IMG/VR virus record: IMGVR_UViG_3300031746_002328
Coordinates: 1 to 26,263 of that record
Source of the DNA: a virus
Reading direction: 5' to 3' (one strand)
Length of the DNA stretch: 26,263 nucleotides
Each line of letters opens with the position of its first letter. The first letter of the stretch is position 1. The notes below the pieces were generated by a model. That model saw nothing but the letters and a program-made list of their open reading frames with translations. It did no database searches and was not told the origin of the DNA. This document shows, piece by piece, positions 1 through 7,169 of the stretch. A program made the position numbers and the translations under genes.

Positions 1-920
1 TCAGTAACCAAATCCTTTATCGATTCTCTATAGGCATCATCCTTACCGTTCAACTTAAGCCATTCACCTACTATACCGTCAAACGTATTCGCCTTTATCC
101 TTTCCTCGAAAACTTCCGGTTTTCTTACCGATATTACATTCTGCTTATTTATCTTCTCCTTACAGTTCAATACACGATAATAATTTCCATCTTCTTTCAC
201 TTCATCCGGATTTTCAACAGTTACAAACTCAGGATACTTTAGCTTACGAAATTCTATACTAAAATCTTCTGTATCTAAAATCCAAATGCCTCTTTCTCCC
301 TCATCGCCAAACGTAAACGGCATTGGTGAACCAAGTATTATACAATTCTTTGCCAATACTTGCTTTTGATGAATATGTCCAAATAGCACTAAACGATTTG
401 TATCAGCTAACCTCTTCCAATCAACACCGTCCTCAAATATAAATGAACCAATCTTTGCACCACAAGGTGTCTTATGCAATAGTACTAAATCATAGCCCTT
501 AATCTCGTCATAGTCTACTTCATCATAGTAATTTACAATCTTTATTTTCAGTTCTTTCTCTAATTCCCCAGTCGACCTTGCAAATCTTTCTATTACATTT
601 GTTATAATATTATGGTCGTCAGGCTTTATTCTTACAGCAGTATCATGATTTCCATGCACATAGGTCCAATCAAAATCTTGTCTTTCAAGCAATTCAACCA
701 AAGCATTTAATTCTTCATTCTTTGTTATCCCTACAGAGTGCGTCCAATCCCCAAGATGGCATACATAATCTACTTTTGATTTCTCAAATATATCAAAAGC
801 CTGTATTAACACATTAAGCTGAGACTGCATCCTTCGTGATATCCTACCCCGCTGAATGCCGGTATCACCAAAGTCTCGCCAGTTGCATAAATGGCTGTCT
901 GTTATAAATCCTATCTTCAC
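1..920 (-). CDS. SbcD/Mre11-type metallophosphoesterase nuclease subunit, C-terminus cut off by the window edge
   Basis: The reading frame starts at GTG 920 and is still open at base 1, so the 3' end lies outside the window (306 codons seen). The calcineurin-like phosphoesterase motifs appear in order: DSH near residue 8, GDWTHS near 65, GNHD near 91, a histidine in LLHK near 150 and GHIH near 180. These are the metal ligands of SbcD, Mre11 and T4 gp47, which trim DNA ends together with an SbcC/Rad50 ATPase. An SbcC partner would be expected just beyond base 1. The GTG start overlaps the stop of the small gene before it (GTGA), and a GAGG ribosome site sits 7 bases upstream. The nuclease role in recombination or repair is inferred from the family and the nearby RecA and SSB genes. 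The family is clear, the exact subgroup is not. Confidence 0.85.
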   Translation of the reverse strand, partial: MKIGFITDSHLCNWRDFGDTGIQRGRISRRMQSQLNVLIQAFDIFEKSKVDYVCHLGDWTHSVGITKNEELNALVELLERQDFDWTYVHGNHDTAVRIKPDDHNIITNVIERFARSTGELEKELKIKIVNYYDEVDYDEIKGYDLVLLHKTPCGAKIGSFIFEDGVDWKRLADTNRLVLFGHIHQKQVLAKNCIILGSPMPFTFGDEGERGIWILDTEDFSIEFRKLKYPEFVTVENPDEVKEDGNYYRVLNCKEKINKQNVISVRKPEVFEERIKANTFDGIVGEWLKLNGKDDAYRESIKDLVT

Positions 921-1099
921 TCTGTAACCTCTTCCTTTCTTTCTTTGCCTTTTGGCAATGAGCAATTGCAAGACGAATAGCGTATACACTTACAGTTGCT
1001 ACATTTATACGTAGGCTCCTTTCCAGTCCTATTGCGCATCTTCTTTAATCCTTGTAAACCTCTTGAACTAGATATTACACTCGTCACAAACTCGTTCAT
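917..1099 (-). CDS. Small Cys-rich protein, possible zinc binder
   Basis: A 60-residue protein with a cysteine cluster in its middle (CSNCKC, then CNC about eleven residues later) and a charged Lys/Glu tail. The pattern suggests a small zinc knuckle, but I recognise no family. A GGAGG site lies 4 bases before the ATG, and its stop overlaps the GTG of the SbcD-like gene, so the two are probably translated together. A role as an accessory of the nuclease is only a guess from this coupling. Confidence 0.6.
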   Translation of the reverse strand: MNEFVTSVISSSRGLQGLKKMRNRTGKEPTYKCSNCKCIRYSSCNCSLPKGKERKEEVTE

Positions 1100-1128
1100 T
1101 TAGCCTCCAAAAGCCTCGCGGGCTATCG

Positions 1129-1452
1129 CTATTCCTTAGGTGATAAAGAGGTCGGATTAGCCGCTTCACCGGGTTGCGCAGTAGGTTTCTGGCCGATTTC
1201 CGGAGTTTCTGGCGTCGCTTTAGCTATCCGCCAGTTGCCAGATACCTTCAAATGCGTATACCCGCCCCTAACCACGCTCTCATTGACAAACTTACCTACA
1301 GACTCCACAGTTCCAATTTTATCAAACACTTCCCTTTTCACATCATCGTAGCGATAGTGCCCACCGCTATGAAAGCGTATCTCAAGAACAGCGTTCTTCT
1401 CATCGTACCCAACTGAGTGTACATTCGACGATTTAACGGTTAAAAAGTTCAT
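1129..1452 (-). CDS. KTSC-domain protein
   Basis: A 107-residue protein. Residues about 6-67 match the KTSC domain: an SSN-x-SVGYD start, a strand with FHSGGHYRYDDV, and GKFVNESV near the end. KTSC domains are common in phages and plasmids. They occur alone or fused to nucleic-acid enzymes, and their function is not well defined. The last 35 residues are rich in Pro, Glu and Thr and look disordered. A GGGAG ribosome site precedes the ATG. The domain call is firm. No biochemical role can be read from the sequence. Confidence 0.8.
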   Translation of the reverse strand: MNFLTVKSSNVHSVGYDEKNAVLEIRFHSGGHYRYDDVKREVFDKIGTVESVGKFVNESVVRGGYTHLKVSGNWRIAKATPETPEIGQKPTAQPGEAANPTSLSPKE

Positions 1453-1481
1453 TGTCTTCTCCCATCAAATTTTTTTCTCTA

Positions 1482-2117
1482 TCAAAATAGTCGTCGTGAT
1501 TCTCTCGCAGAGTACCTAATATGCGACATCAAGCAATAGTTCCATACTTCCTTGCACTCATCCTTATTGTCAATATCCTTAGGGATAAGGATTACCCTGC
1601 CCTCACTTACATCCTCAATGACATCTTTGCTTAAACAGAAGCGAAAGAACGTTGATATTAAATCGTTAGTCTTCTCAACATTTCCTTGCCACGAAAATTT
1701 CCAGTACACGCTACTAAAACGATAATGAGCTAACCACTCGTATTCCTTACTGTTTATATTGCCAACCCGAGGCTTAATAACCAAAGTAGTCTTCGATACA
1801 ATAGGAACAATAAGCTCTCTCTGCTGCATCTCCTTCGATATTCTTCCAGATGTCTCTATAAAAATCTTCTTATCTCCTTTGCAAGAATAAAAAGACGTAA
1901 CCAGCTCTGCTAAAGCAGGTAGCTGAGTAAACGGCCTACCGATGAACGTGACAACCTCTCCTACGCTATCCTTTACTAAATCGCAAAAAGCATCCGCGTT
2001 AATCTCCCTCTCACTTTCAGGGTCAACATTTAATACAAGTGACGGCACACCAGACGATGGCGACTCACCACGGATAGTGTCAACGATTGACTCTACAACT
2101 AAGACATTTTTTGACAT
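1482..2117 (-). CDS. Degenerate QueE-like protein without the radical SAM cysteines
   Basis: A 211-residue protein that follows the QueE encoded at 5738-6394 along its length but lacks the CX3CX2C iron-sulfur motif. TIRGESPSSGVPSLVL (residues 14-29) matches the QGEG-x-x-x-G-P-x-VFV region of QueE. EVVTFIGRPF (54-63) sits where QueE has VVLTGGEPL, and IFIETSGR (85-92) corresponds to IDLETNGD. At the C-terminus EVWNYC...RYSAR parallels VWNQC...FSGR. The region that should hold the cluster reads VDPESEREINAD, with no cysteines. QueE makes 7-carboxy-7-deazaguanine. This copy cannot bind a canonical cluster, so it is likely a pseudoenzyme, a regulator or a binding partner. The start overlaps the end of the preceding gene by 19 bases. 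The frame is intact and the protein nearly full length, which argues against simple decay. Confidence 0.6.
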   Translation of the reverse strand: MSKNVLVVESIVDTIRGESPSSGVPSLVLNVDPESEREINADAFCDLVKDSVGEVVTFIGRPFTQLPALAELVTSFYSCKGDKKIFIETSGRISKEMQQRELIVPIVSKTTLVIKPRVGNINSKEYEWLAHYRFSSVYWKFSWQGNVEKTNDLISTFFRFCLSKDVIEDVSEGRVILIPKDIDNKDECKEVWNYCLMSHIRYSARESRRLF

Positions 2118-2614
2118 AAGCGACCCCCCGCTAAAAAATCTGCAACCCTAATTCCACTTTCCATACCAACACAATATAAATCCAATACCTTTACAATGCT
2201 ATCAAACTTTGAAAGGTCAAGAATATAGTCTTTCACTATAAATACCTCCCTCTCCTTGTTTAATATCTTAATTATGCGTAAATCCCTCTTAACATACCTC
2301 TGCATTATAATACTACCTTCAACCATCTTAAAAGTATCTACACGTTCACCAGAGCAATCAACAACTATCTCATCTCCATTCGTAATATAAGCCAATGAGA
2401 TATATGCTGCCGACCCAAATTGATTGATTATATCATGTACTGTTCCATCAGTCAATCCTACCCAATCTACCGGCATACTCAAAACTATACGATTGTCAGA
2501 ATCAACAATCGTATAACGCTTAAGCAGCTCTTCCATCCACACAGGCATAGAAGGCGCTTTCTGCTTCTTAATAATCACATTGACAACAAACTTTGCTAAT
2601 ATTCTATCCTCCAT
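2099..2614 (-). CDS. Unknown protein, possibly a second and more diverged QueE-like pseudoenzyme
   Basis: A 171-residue protein of uncertain family. ATG 2614 is preferred because an AGAGGAG site lies just before it. The in-frame ATG at 2641 has no such site. The C-terminal half can be laid against the neighbouring QueE-like protein: GDEIVVDCSGER against GDKKIFIETSGR, VKRDLRIIK against SKTTLVIKP, and a following hydrophobic strand plus helix. No cysteine cluster, GGEP motif or other catalytic signature is visible. The alignment is by eye and weak, so QueE ancestry is a hypothesis only. It overlaps the genes on either side or nearly so, and is certainly part of the same operon. Confidence 0.5.
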   Translation of the reverse strand: MEDRILAKFVVNVIIKKQKAPSMPVWMEELLKRYTIVDSDNRIVLSMPVDWVGLTDGTVHDIINQFGSAAYISLAYITNGDEIVVDCSGERVDTFKMVEGSIIMQRYVKRDLRIIKILNKEREVFIVKDYILDLSKFDSIVKVLDLYCVGMESGIRVADFLAGGRLCQKMS

Positions 2615-2624
2615 TGTACTCCTC

Positions 2625-3431
2625 TTAAAACCTTTTGTCATGTCTATATGGTCTGTCCAAATTGATAGCTAGCTTTGCTATAAAGCCATTCTCAAATCTA
2701 TCAGGATACTTGCCGTCACAATAGTCAAACACACGTACACAAGTATCAACCAATTCCTCTATAATAGCATTCTCACTTCTTTCTTTCGCCCTCATTGCTT
2801 CAAGTGCCTCAGACAATTCTGAGTGCATTAACGCTATAGCTTCTCCCTCACTACGCTTATCATCCCACCAACCTTTCTTTTTCGCTATGGCATGGCAAAG
2901 TTTTGCGGCATTTCTTATTCCATACACATAAGCCTGAATTAGTACTTGCAGTAGCTGAAACGGGTCTTTTATTCTTGTATCAGCTTTTATTTCTCTATTG
3001 TAAGCCCTATCAATAAGCGTAATGCCTTGATAGCTCTTAAACTTAGGGTAATCTTCTATTAGCGTTGCAGGTGCTCCTGCGAGTCTAAGCATATTGAGTA
3101 TCTCAATCTTATCCTCAGGCGTGTCGGTAAAAACAATCTTAGCATTCGGAAATCTAGCCTTAATCCAACGTTCAGTATACGGCCTCCACGTCACCGGCTG
3201 ACTAGTCAAAAATGTAACGTTACTTATGCCAACAAGAGCATCCCAATCTTTCAATGTCTGACAATACTCTGTCTCGGGGGCATTAACGAGATACTTCTCT
3301 AAGTCCTTCTCGATAAACTCCCTAAATGGTACTCCATCAACGTCTTTTACCCATACCTCATTATATTTACCCCAGACTGAGACATCAAGCGCACGAATAA
3401 CATTATCAACATCTATTAGCAAAGTTACCAT
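2625..3431 (-). CDS. HAD-family 5'-nucleotidase fused to a MazG-like pyrophosphohydrolase domain
   Basis: A 268-residue two-domain protein. Residues 1-150 look like a HAD 5'(3')-deoxyribonucleotidase: LLIDVDNVI with the nucleophile pair D7 and D9, FLTSQP as motif II, a basic linker, and LIEDYPKF then LIDRAYN as the late acidic motifs. Residues 175-255 carry the MazG-like pattern, with SELSEALEA followed about 18 residues later by EELVD, the acidic metal-binding helices of all-alpha NTP pyrophosphatases. Together they could take a nucleoside triphosphate to monophosphate and then to nucleoside, that is, remove a specific nucleotide from the pool. A GGAGGGG site precedes the ATG. The start lies inside the end of the upstream HNH gene (26-base overlap). 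The substrate cannot be told from sequence. Confidence 0.75.
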   Translation of the reverse strand: MVTLLIDVDNVIRALDVSVWGKYNEVWVKDVDGVPFREFIEKDLEKYLVNAPETEYCQTLKDWDALVGISNVTFLTSQPVTWRPYTERWIKARFPNAKIVFTDTPEDKIEILNMLRLAGAPATLIEDYPKFKSYQGITLIDRAYNREIKADTRIKDPFQLLQVLIQAYVYGIRNAAKLCHAIAKKKGWWDDKRSEGEAIALMHSELSEALEAMRAKERSENAIIEELVDTCVRVFDYCDGKYPDRFENGFIAKLAINLDRPYRHDKRF

Positions 3432-3903
3432 TTAATTCCCCTCCATTAAAAATAATCTCATCTATTCTAACCCTCAATGGGTCCGCATGATATTTTAAAT
3501 GCGCGCCATTGCTACTAAAGACCATTAAATTTTCTACACAATTGTCTGCTCTATCTTCATTGATATGGTGTACAACTTCTCCGCGCCGCAACTTTCTTCC
3601 AAGGTGCTGTTCTACTATCAAACGCTGCTCATATACCCAAAAATTTTTCTCACCAATCCTAATTTTAATCTGCGTATACCCGCCAACTTTCTGTGTACTG
3701 CCTATAGCCCTCAACGTAGGATTATTTTCCCTCATTTTTCTTAATTTTTCTTCTGAACATGGTCGACCAGTATTCCAAAGACTTATCTTTCTATTTCCTT
3801 CTTTCGTATTCCTATAAGTGTGACTAGCCGGATTATGTCCACGACAATACTTCTTACCACTTGTTACTTCCCTTCCACAGTACCTACATCTCATACTAAA
3901 CAT
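3406..3903 (-). CDS. HNH homing-type endonuclease with N-terminal zinc ribbon
   Basis: A 165-residue protein. The N-terminus has CRYCGRE...KKYCRGH, a small zinc ribbon. The middle carries the basic 'SEEKLRKMRENNPT' type module found in intron and free-standing endonucleases. Residues about 100-140 hold the HNH core: LGRKLRRGEVVHHINEDRADNCVENL, in the order HH, N, N with a closing H in HLKYH. Such proteins are mobile DNA nucleases in phages. The AGGAGG site is only 2 bases from ATG 3903 but 11 from ATG 3894, so either start may be used. The gene overlaps its neighbours at both ends and sits in the operon like a cargo gene. Confidence 0.8.
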   Translation of the reverse strand: MFSMRCRYCGREVTSGKKYCRGHNPASHTYRNTKEGNRKISLWNTGRPCSEEKLRKMRENNPTLRAIGSTQKVGGYTQIKIRIGEKNFWVYEQRLIVEQHLGRKLRRGEVVHHINEDRADNCVENLMVFSSNGAHLKYHADPLRVRIDEIIFNGGELNGNFANRC

Positions 3904-4840
3904 TTCCTCCTACGCCTGCACTACAAACTGGGCAGCGACAATCTTCCTTATCCAATATCTCCATTGCCACCGGAGTGCTTAACATCTTATATCTAAAACT
4001 ACCAAGCGACCGATTAGCTACATTTGTTACATCGTTAAGCACATCTGCCCAAGTTAGCTCGCCAAGGTCACATTTCTCACTCCAGCCGCGCCAAAAAAGT
4101 CGTTCAATTTTGCCAGGATAATCCCGCATAACCACACTAAGCTCACGTATGCTCTCAACTTTTCTATCTTGCTGCGTGGTGAACCATTGTGCTAGCTCTA
4201 CGCCTCTTTTAATGAAGTCCGCACCAAACTTAAAATCTGTCCCTTTCCATACATCCAGTCTCCGTATCATCCCATTCGTACAAATTAAGCGATTTATTCC
4301 TGCTGCAACCCTTACTCTACCATTAAACGTAACAAACAAACCAGCATCAACAAAATCTCCGGCTTTAACCTCGACCCTATTTGCCGAACTTAAAAACTGA
4401 ACCTCAAGAGTATTCTCATCGCTACCTATAACTACCCGGTCATACTCAACAGATTCATTTACATCACTTATTACTCTATTTACGTCAATCATTCTATCAA
4501 CCGTCTTAGCCTTAACGAACTTACTACGAAGGTATATACTTTCTGTCTCAGAGCAAAGAGCATCAGCGAATATCTTAGGCTTTCCTTCGTGGGACCAATA
4601 CACAGCCAAAGAGTCACGTAGCTCTTCCCTCGCATCTACATTCATGAGCGTTTGACCATAACGACCAAGAGGGCTAAAAAATCTTCCCATATCGACAGGT
4701 ATCTCAACATCCTCTTTGTCTATTACTGCTATACCTGTTTGCTTATCCCAATCAGTCTTTAGCACTTCTGCCGCATCCACTTCAACAGTCTTTAATCCGG
4801 TTAGTCTCGTATCCACCTTATGCCATACTACTTTAGCCAT
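3896..4840 (-). CDS. DUF932-like phage protein with C-terminal CxCxxC motif
   Basis: A 314-residue protein. Its centre resembles DUF932 phage/plasmid proteins, with the segment INRLICTNGM (near residue 185) matching the typical 'RVVCSNGL' signature, followed by a helical region. The last 20 residues have CRCPVCSAG, a possible zinc knuckle. No catalytic motif is recognised, and the function of the family is not established. This is the first gene after a genuine intergenic gap that carries the recurrent bipartite element and a strong AGGAGG site, so it probably heads a transcription unit running down to the SbcD-like gene. Confidence 0.5.
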   Translation of the reverse strand: MAKVVWHKVDTRLTGLKTVEVDAAEVLKTDWDKQTGIAVIDKEDVEIPVDMGRFFSPLGRYGQTLMNVDAREELRDSLAVYWSHEGKPKIFADALCSETESIYLRSKFVKAKTVDRMIDVNRVISDVNESVEYDRVVIGSDENTLEVQFLSSANRVEVKAGDFVDAGLFVTFNGRVRVAAGINRLICTNGMIRRLDVWKGTDFKFGADFIKRGVELAQWFTTQQDRKVESIRELSVVMRDYPGKIERLFWRGWSEKCDLGELTWADVLNDVTNVANRSLGSFRYKMLSTPVAMEILDKEDCRCPVCSAGVGGNV

Positions 4841-4857
4841 ATTAAATCCTCCTTAAT

Positions 4858-4886
4858 ATATAAACAAATTTAACAGCTTAACACTC
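4858..4886 (-). promoter_or_regulatory. Bipartite upstream element, copy a
   Basis: On the coding strand this reads GAGT-GTTAAGC, 10 bases, GTTTATAT, then ATTA and AGGAGG. It is one of five copies (others at 12208, 16964, 18615 and 24826) with the same 10-base gap, all in short gaps before a gene. It partly overlaps the end of the SleB-like gene. It could be a phage-specific promoter whose transcript starts at the ribosome site, or an mRNA leader element. Confidence 0.6.
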
Positions 4887-5295
4887 AATTTCTAAAAAAA
4901 GTATGTTCTCCAATCTTTACCGTCTTCCTATGACAAAACTTCGGTTTTCCGTACTTTTGCGTATTCTCAAAGTATATTGCCCCTCCAGTCGTATCAGGAG
5001 TATTCTCAGCGAACACCATCTCAACTATCCTTTTAGCTCTTTGTTTATATTCCTTAGGCTGCTTATAAACATAGTCACTTAAGTCTTTACGCTTCATCGC
5101 AACTAATCCATGCCACATACCCTTGCGTAAACGATTTCTAACACAACAAGCTACAGCATACTGGCCATTAAAACCATCATCAGCCGCTTCTCCAAGTAAA
5201 CCTTTATACAGATACTTCGGCGGCTCCTTTATAGATGCTGCCGACATAGGTAGCGTAATAACTAAAAATAAGAATAGCACAAATATACTTCTCAT
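4885..5295 (-). CDS. SleB-type cell wall hydrolase with signal peptide
   Basis: A 136-residue protein with a hydrophobic N-terminal signal (about residues 1-20, ending PMSAAS) and the Hydrolase_2/SleB fold. It shows GEAADDGFNGQYAVACCVRNR near residue 35, with the catalytic Glu in the first GEA, and DTTGGAIYFEN followed by a closing IGEHTFFR. The family cleaves peptidoglycan, as in spore cortex lytic enzymes, and also occurs as phage lysins. A signal peptide suggests export through the host Sec system rather than release by a classical holin. The start overlaps the phosphoribosyltransferase stop (ATGA). Lysis or entry-side wall remodelling is inferred. Confidence 0.8.
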   Translation of the reverse strand: MRSIFVLFLFLVITLPMSAASIKEPPKYLYKGLLGEAADDGFNGQYAVACCVRNRLRKGMWHGLVAMKRKDLSDYVYKQPKEYKQRAKRIVEMVFAENTPDTTGGAIYFENTQKYGKPKFCHRKTVKIGEHTFFRN

Positions 5296-5741
5296 TCATG
5301 CTCCCACGGAAATACCACCCACTGATTCTTCCCCGCTTTAAGCAAATATTCCACGTGCATCTTTTTTGTTTTCTCTCTATCCTTAGATAACATAGTTACG
5401 CTTTGAACATTTTTAAACTTTAAACCATCCAAAAATCTTAAACTAAACTCTAATGTTTTTCCAGAGTCAAATATATCATCTACAAGTAAAATTCTTCCTT
5501 TAGGGTTATCCATAGGAAGCAAACAAGTTTCCATCTCAACTCTTCCACACTTTCTTCCCTTATAGCTTTTTAGATATAGCCAATATATCGGAACGTCCAA
5601 AGACAAACCAGCAACTATAGCGGGTATTCCACCACCATTCATTATACCTACAACAAAATCAACCTTCCCAAAGTAATTAGCCAAAATAAGGCTTCTAAAT
5701 GAATCTAACAGCTTCCAAGGAATAGCTACATCCTTCTTCAT
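5292..5741 (-). CDS. Purine-type phosphoribosyltransferase
   Basis: A 149-residue protein from ATG 5741, whose ATGA overlaps the QueE stop. A GAGGGG stretch lies just upstream. Residues near 95-110 are the PRPP-binding loop RILLVDDIFDSGKTL, and VVGIMNGGGIPA earlier fits the PPi loop of type I phosphoribosyltransferases such as xanthine/hypoxanthine enzymes. The usual reaction joins a free base to PRPP to give a nucleotide. Its place between queE and the rest of the preQ0 genes raises the possibility that it handles guanine or a 7-deazaguanine base, but nothing in the sequence fixes the base. It could equally be a general salvage enzyme. Confidence 0.8.
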   Translation of the reverse strand: MKKDVAIPWKLLDSFRSLILANYFGKVDFVVGIMNGGGIPAIVAGLSLDVPIYWLYLKSYKGRKCGRVEMETCLLPMDNPKGRILLVDDIFDSGKTLEFSLRFLDGLKFKNVQSVTMLSKDREKTKKMHVEYLLKAGKNQWVVFPWEHE

Positions 5742-6394
5742 ACACCCCTCTTCTTTGGTCCCCATACTTCTACATGCTGTCGACCGGAAAAAATCAAACC
5801 ATGCTGAATACATTGATTCCATACACGCTGTCTTATTAGCTTATTCTCTTTTTCATTTTTTGTCGTTAAAGGCATAAGCATTGTCGCGAATCTTAGCATA
5901 TCCATACCAAGCATTTTTCCATCTGTGACAATCTTTATATCATATCTTTTAGAGTCTGTTCTCTCAAACAACTTTGCCACTCTTCTTCCTACTTCATAGA
6001 CTTTAGGCGATATCGCGATGTAAGCAAAGTCCCAATATAATTCATACCAATCATTGTACGTCTTAATCAAATCACCATTCGTTTCTAAATCTATTTGGTA
6101 TACACCCTCCGACGCTAAACAGTCAGTGAAATCAAAAAGTGCTTCTTTACTTAAAAGAGGCTCACCACCAGTCAATACTACCCTATAATCCTTTAGGTCT
6201 TTTCCACACTTTTTTATTTCTGCCAATATATCTTCAGGGCTAAGCTTAGCTATCGGTTGACGATGAAAAGAACTATCACAATAGGAACAATGTCTCGTGC
6301 ACCCAGATACCCTCACAAAAACCGCAGGGTGTCCAGTATAACGTCCTTCCCCTTGCAATCCCATAAATATTTCAGATATCGGAATAAGTTTCAT
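5738..6394 (-). CDS. queE: 7-carboxy-7-deazaguanine synthase (QueE)
   Basis: A 218-residue radical SAM enzyme of the preQ0 pathway that converts 6-carboxy-tetrahydropterin to 7-carboxy-7-deazaguanine. FMGLQGEGRYTGHPAVFVR at the N-terminus is the QueE signature. The cluster cysteines are C32, C36 and C39 (CTRHCSYC), GGEP lies at 76-79 and the ribose-binding strand is DLETNGD near 103. The C-terminus ends with FSGRQHVEVWGPKK, as expected for QueE. It follows queD by one base and overlaps the phosphoribosyltransferase start, so the three are one unit. All key residues are present, so it should be active, unlike the QueE-like protein at 1482-2117. Confidence 0.93.
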   Translation of the reverse strand: MKLIPISEIFMGLQGEGRYTGHPAVFVRVSGCTRHCSYCDSSFHRQPIAKLSPEDILAEIKKCGKDLKDYRVVLTGGEPLLSKEALFDFTDCLASEGVYQIDLETNGDLIKTYNDWYELYWDFAYIAISPKVYEVGRRVAKLFERTDSKRYDIKIVTDGKMLGMDMLRFATMLMPLTTKNEKENKLIRQRVWNQCIQHGLIFSGRQHVEVWGPKKRGV

Positions 6395-6395
6395 A

Positions 6396-6797
6396 TTACA
6401 AATCTTTTTTAGTCAAAGCTATTTCTTCAGCATATGCATTCTCTGTTTCCCAAATCCTTACACGTATTTCAGTTATCGTATCATTTATGCTATAAAGCTT
6501 TTTCATAAGCATATCTTTCATTAAGCTAACAAGATTTTCTGCTGTCGGAATTGTGGGCATAATATTATTCAATGTCTCATGGTCAAAAGTATCAATAACG
6601 TTCTTTATCTCATTAAAGTTTACAACCATACCTGTATCTTCATCAGTAAGTCCATCAACCCATACCTGAACCAAAAAGTTGTGGCCATGAATCGCATGAT
6701 TGCATTTACCAAAAGTATTCTTATTCCATTCGGCATCCTTCGACTTATTCTCTAAAATATGGCCTGCCGCTATTGTTCTCTTCAAATATACCTTCAT
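6396..6797 (-). CDS. queD: 6-carboxy-5,6,7,8-tetrahydropterin synthase (QueD)
   Basis: A 133-residue member of the 6-pyruvoyl-tetrahydropterin synthase family. Zinc ligands are H13 (AAGH), H37 and H39 (HGHNF). The catalytic Cys is C32 in FGKCNH. FDHETLN near 71-77 holds the conserved histidine, and the glutamate in WETENAYAEE near 117 binds the pterin. It turns dihydroneopterin triphosphate, the product of FolE (16365-16943), into the substrate of QueE. Placed directly before queE with a strong AGGAGG site 7 bases from the ATG. The FGKCNHAIHGHN arrangement is closer to QueD than to the animal enzyme. Confidence 0.92.
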   Translation of the reverse strand: MKVYLKRTIAAGHILENKSKDAEWNKNTFGKCNHAIHGHNFLVQVWVDGLTDEDTGMVVNFNEIKNVIDTFDHETLNNIMPTIPTAENLVSLMKDMLMKKLYSINDTITEIRVRIWETENAYAEEIALTKKDL

Positions 6798-6808
6798 CCT
6801 TCTACCTC

Positions 6809-7120
6809 CTATTCTACCTTTATTCCACCAAAGATGCCACCAAGAAAATCGAATAATCCTGGTCTTCTCTTTCTTCTTAAACTATGCCCATGCTTATAAC
6901 CAAGCTGTTGAAGCATCCACACATAAATCTCCAACCTGTCGCCCATCGTCTTTCCCAAATCTTTAATACCTAATCTGTCGCAGTTAATCGCAGCCGAGGC
7001 TAAAAATCTTACATTCGTATACATCTCTTGTCTATCTGGCACTTCCTTCTGAGCGAAATATGCTTCATAAAAACTATTAAGAAACGAATCAGCCTTAGCC
7101 TGCTCTTCAAAATAGGTCAT
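6809..7120 (-). CDS. Small helical protein between queC and queD
   Basis: A 103-residue protein, mostly predicted helix by eye, with a basic RRKRRPG stretch near the end followed by a short Gly/Phe-rich hydrophobic tail (LFDFLGGIFGGI). No family recognised. Two adjacent ATGs (7123 and 7120) are possible. The AGGAGG site is 5 bases from 7120 and 2 from 7123, so 7120 is preferred. The position within the preQ0 block may be functional or incidental. Confidence 0.6.
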   Translation of the reverse strand: MTYFEEQAKADSFLNSFYEAYFAQKEVPDRQEMYTNVRFLASAAINCDRLGIKDLGKTMGDRLEIYVWMLQQLGYKHGHSLRRKRRPGLFDFLGGIFGGIKVE

Positions 7121-7169
7121 CATCTCCTCCTATTTTCACTAAACAAATCTTCTGCCAATCTTCTTTTCT

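Noticed and set aside
1100-1128. Terminator (AGCC/GGCT hairpin)
   Set aside because: Only 4 bp, and no U-run follows on the coding strand.
5055-5080. GTTTATAA match within the SleB-like gene
   Set aside because: Inside coding sequence with no upstream box at the right distance.
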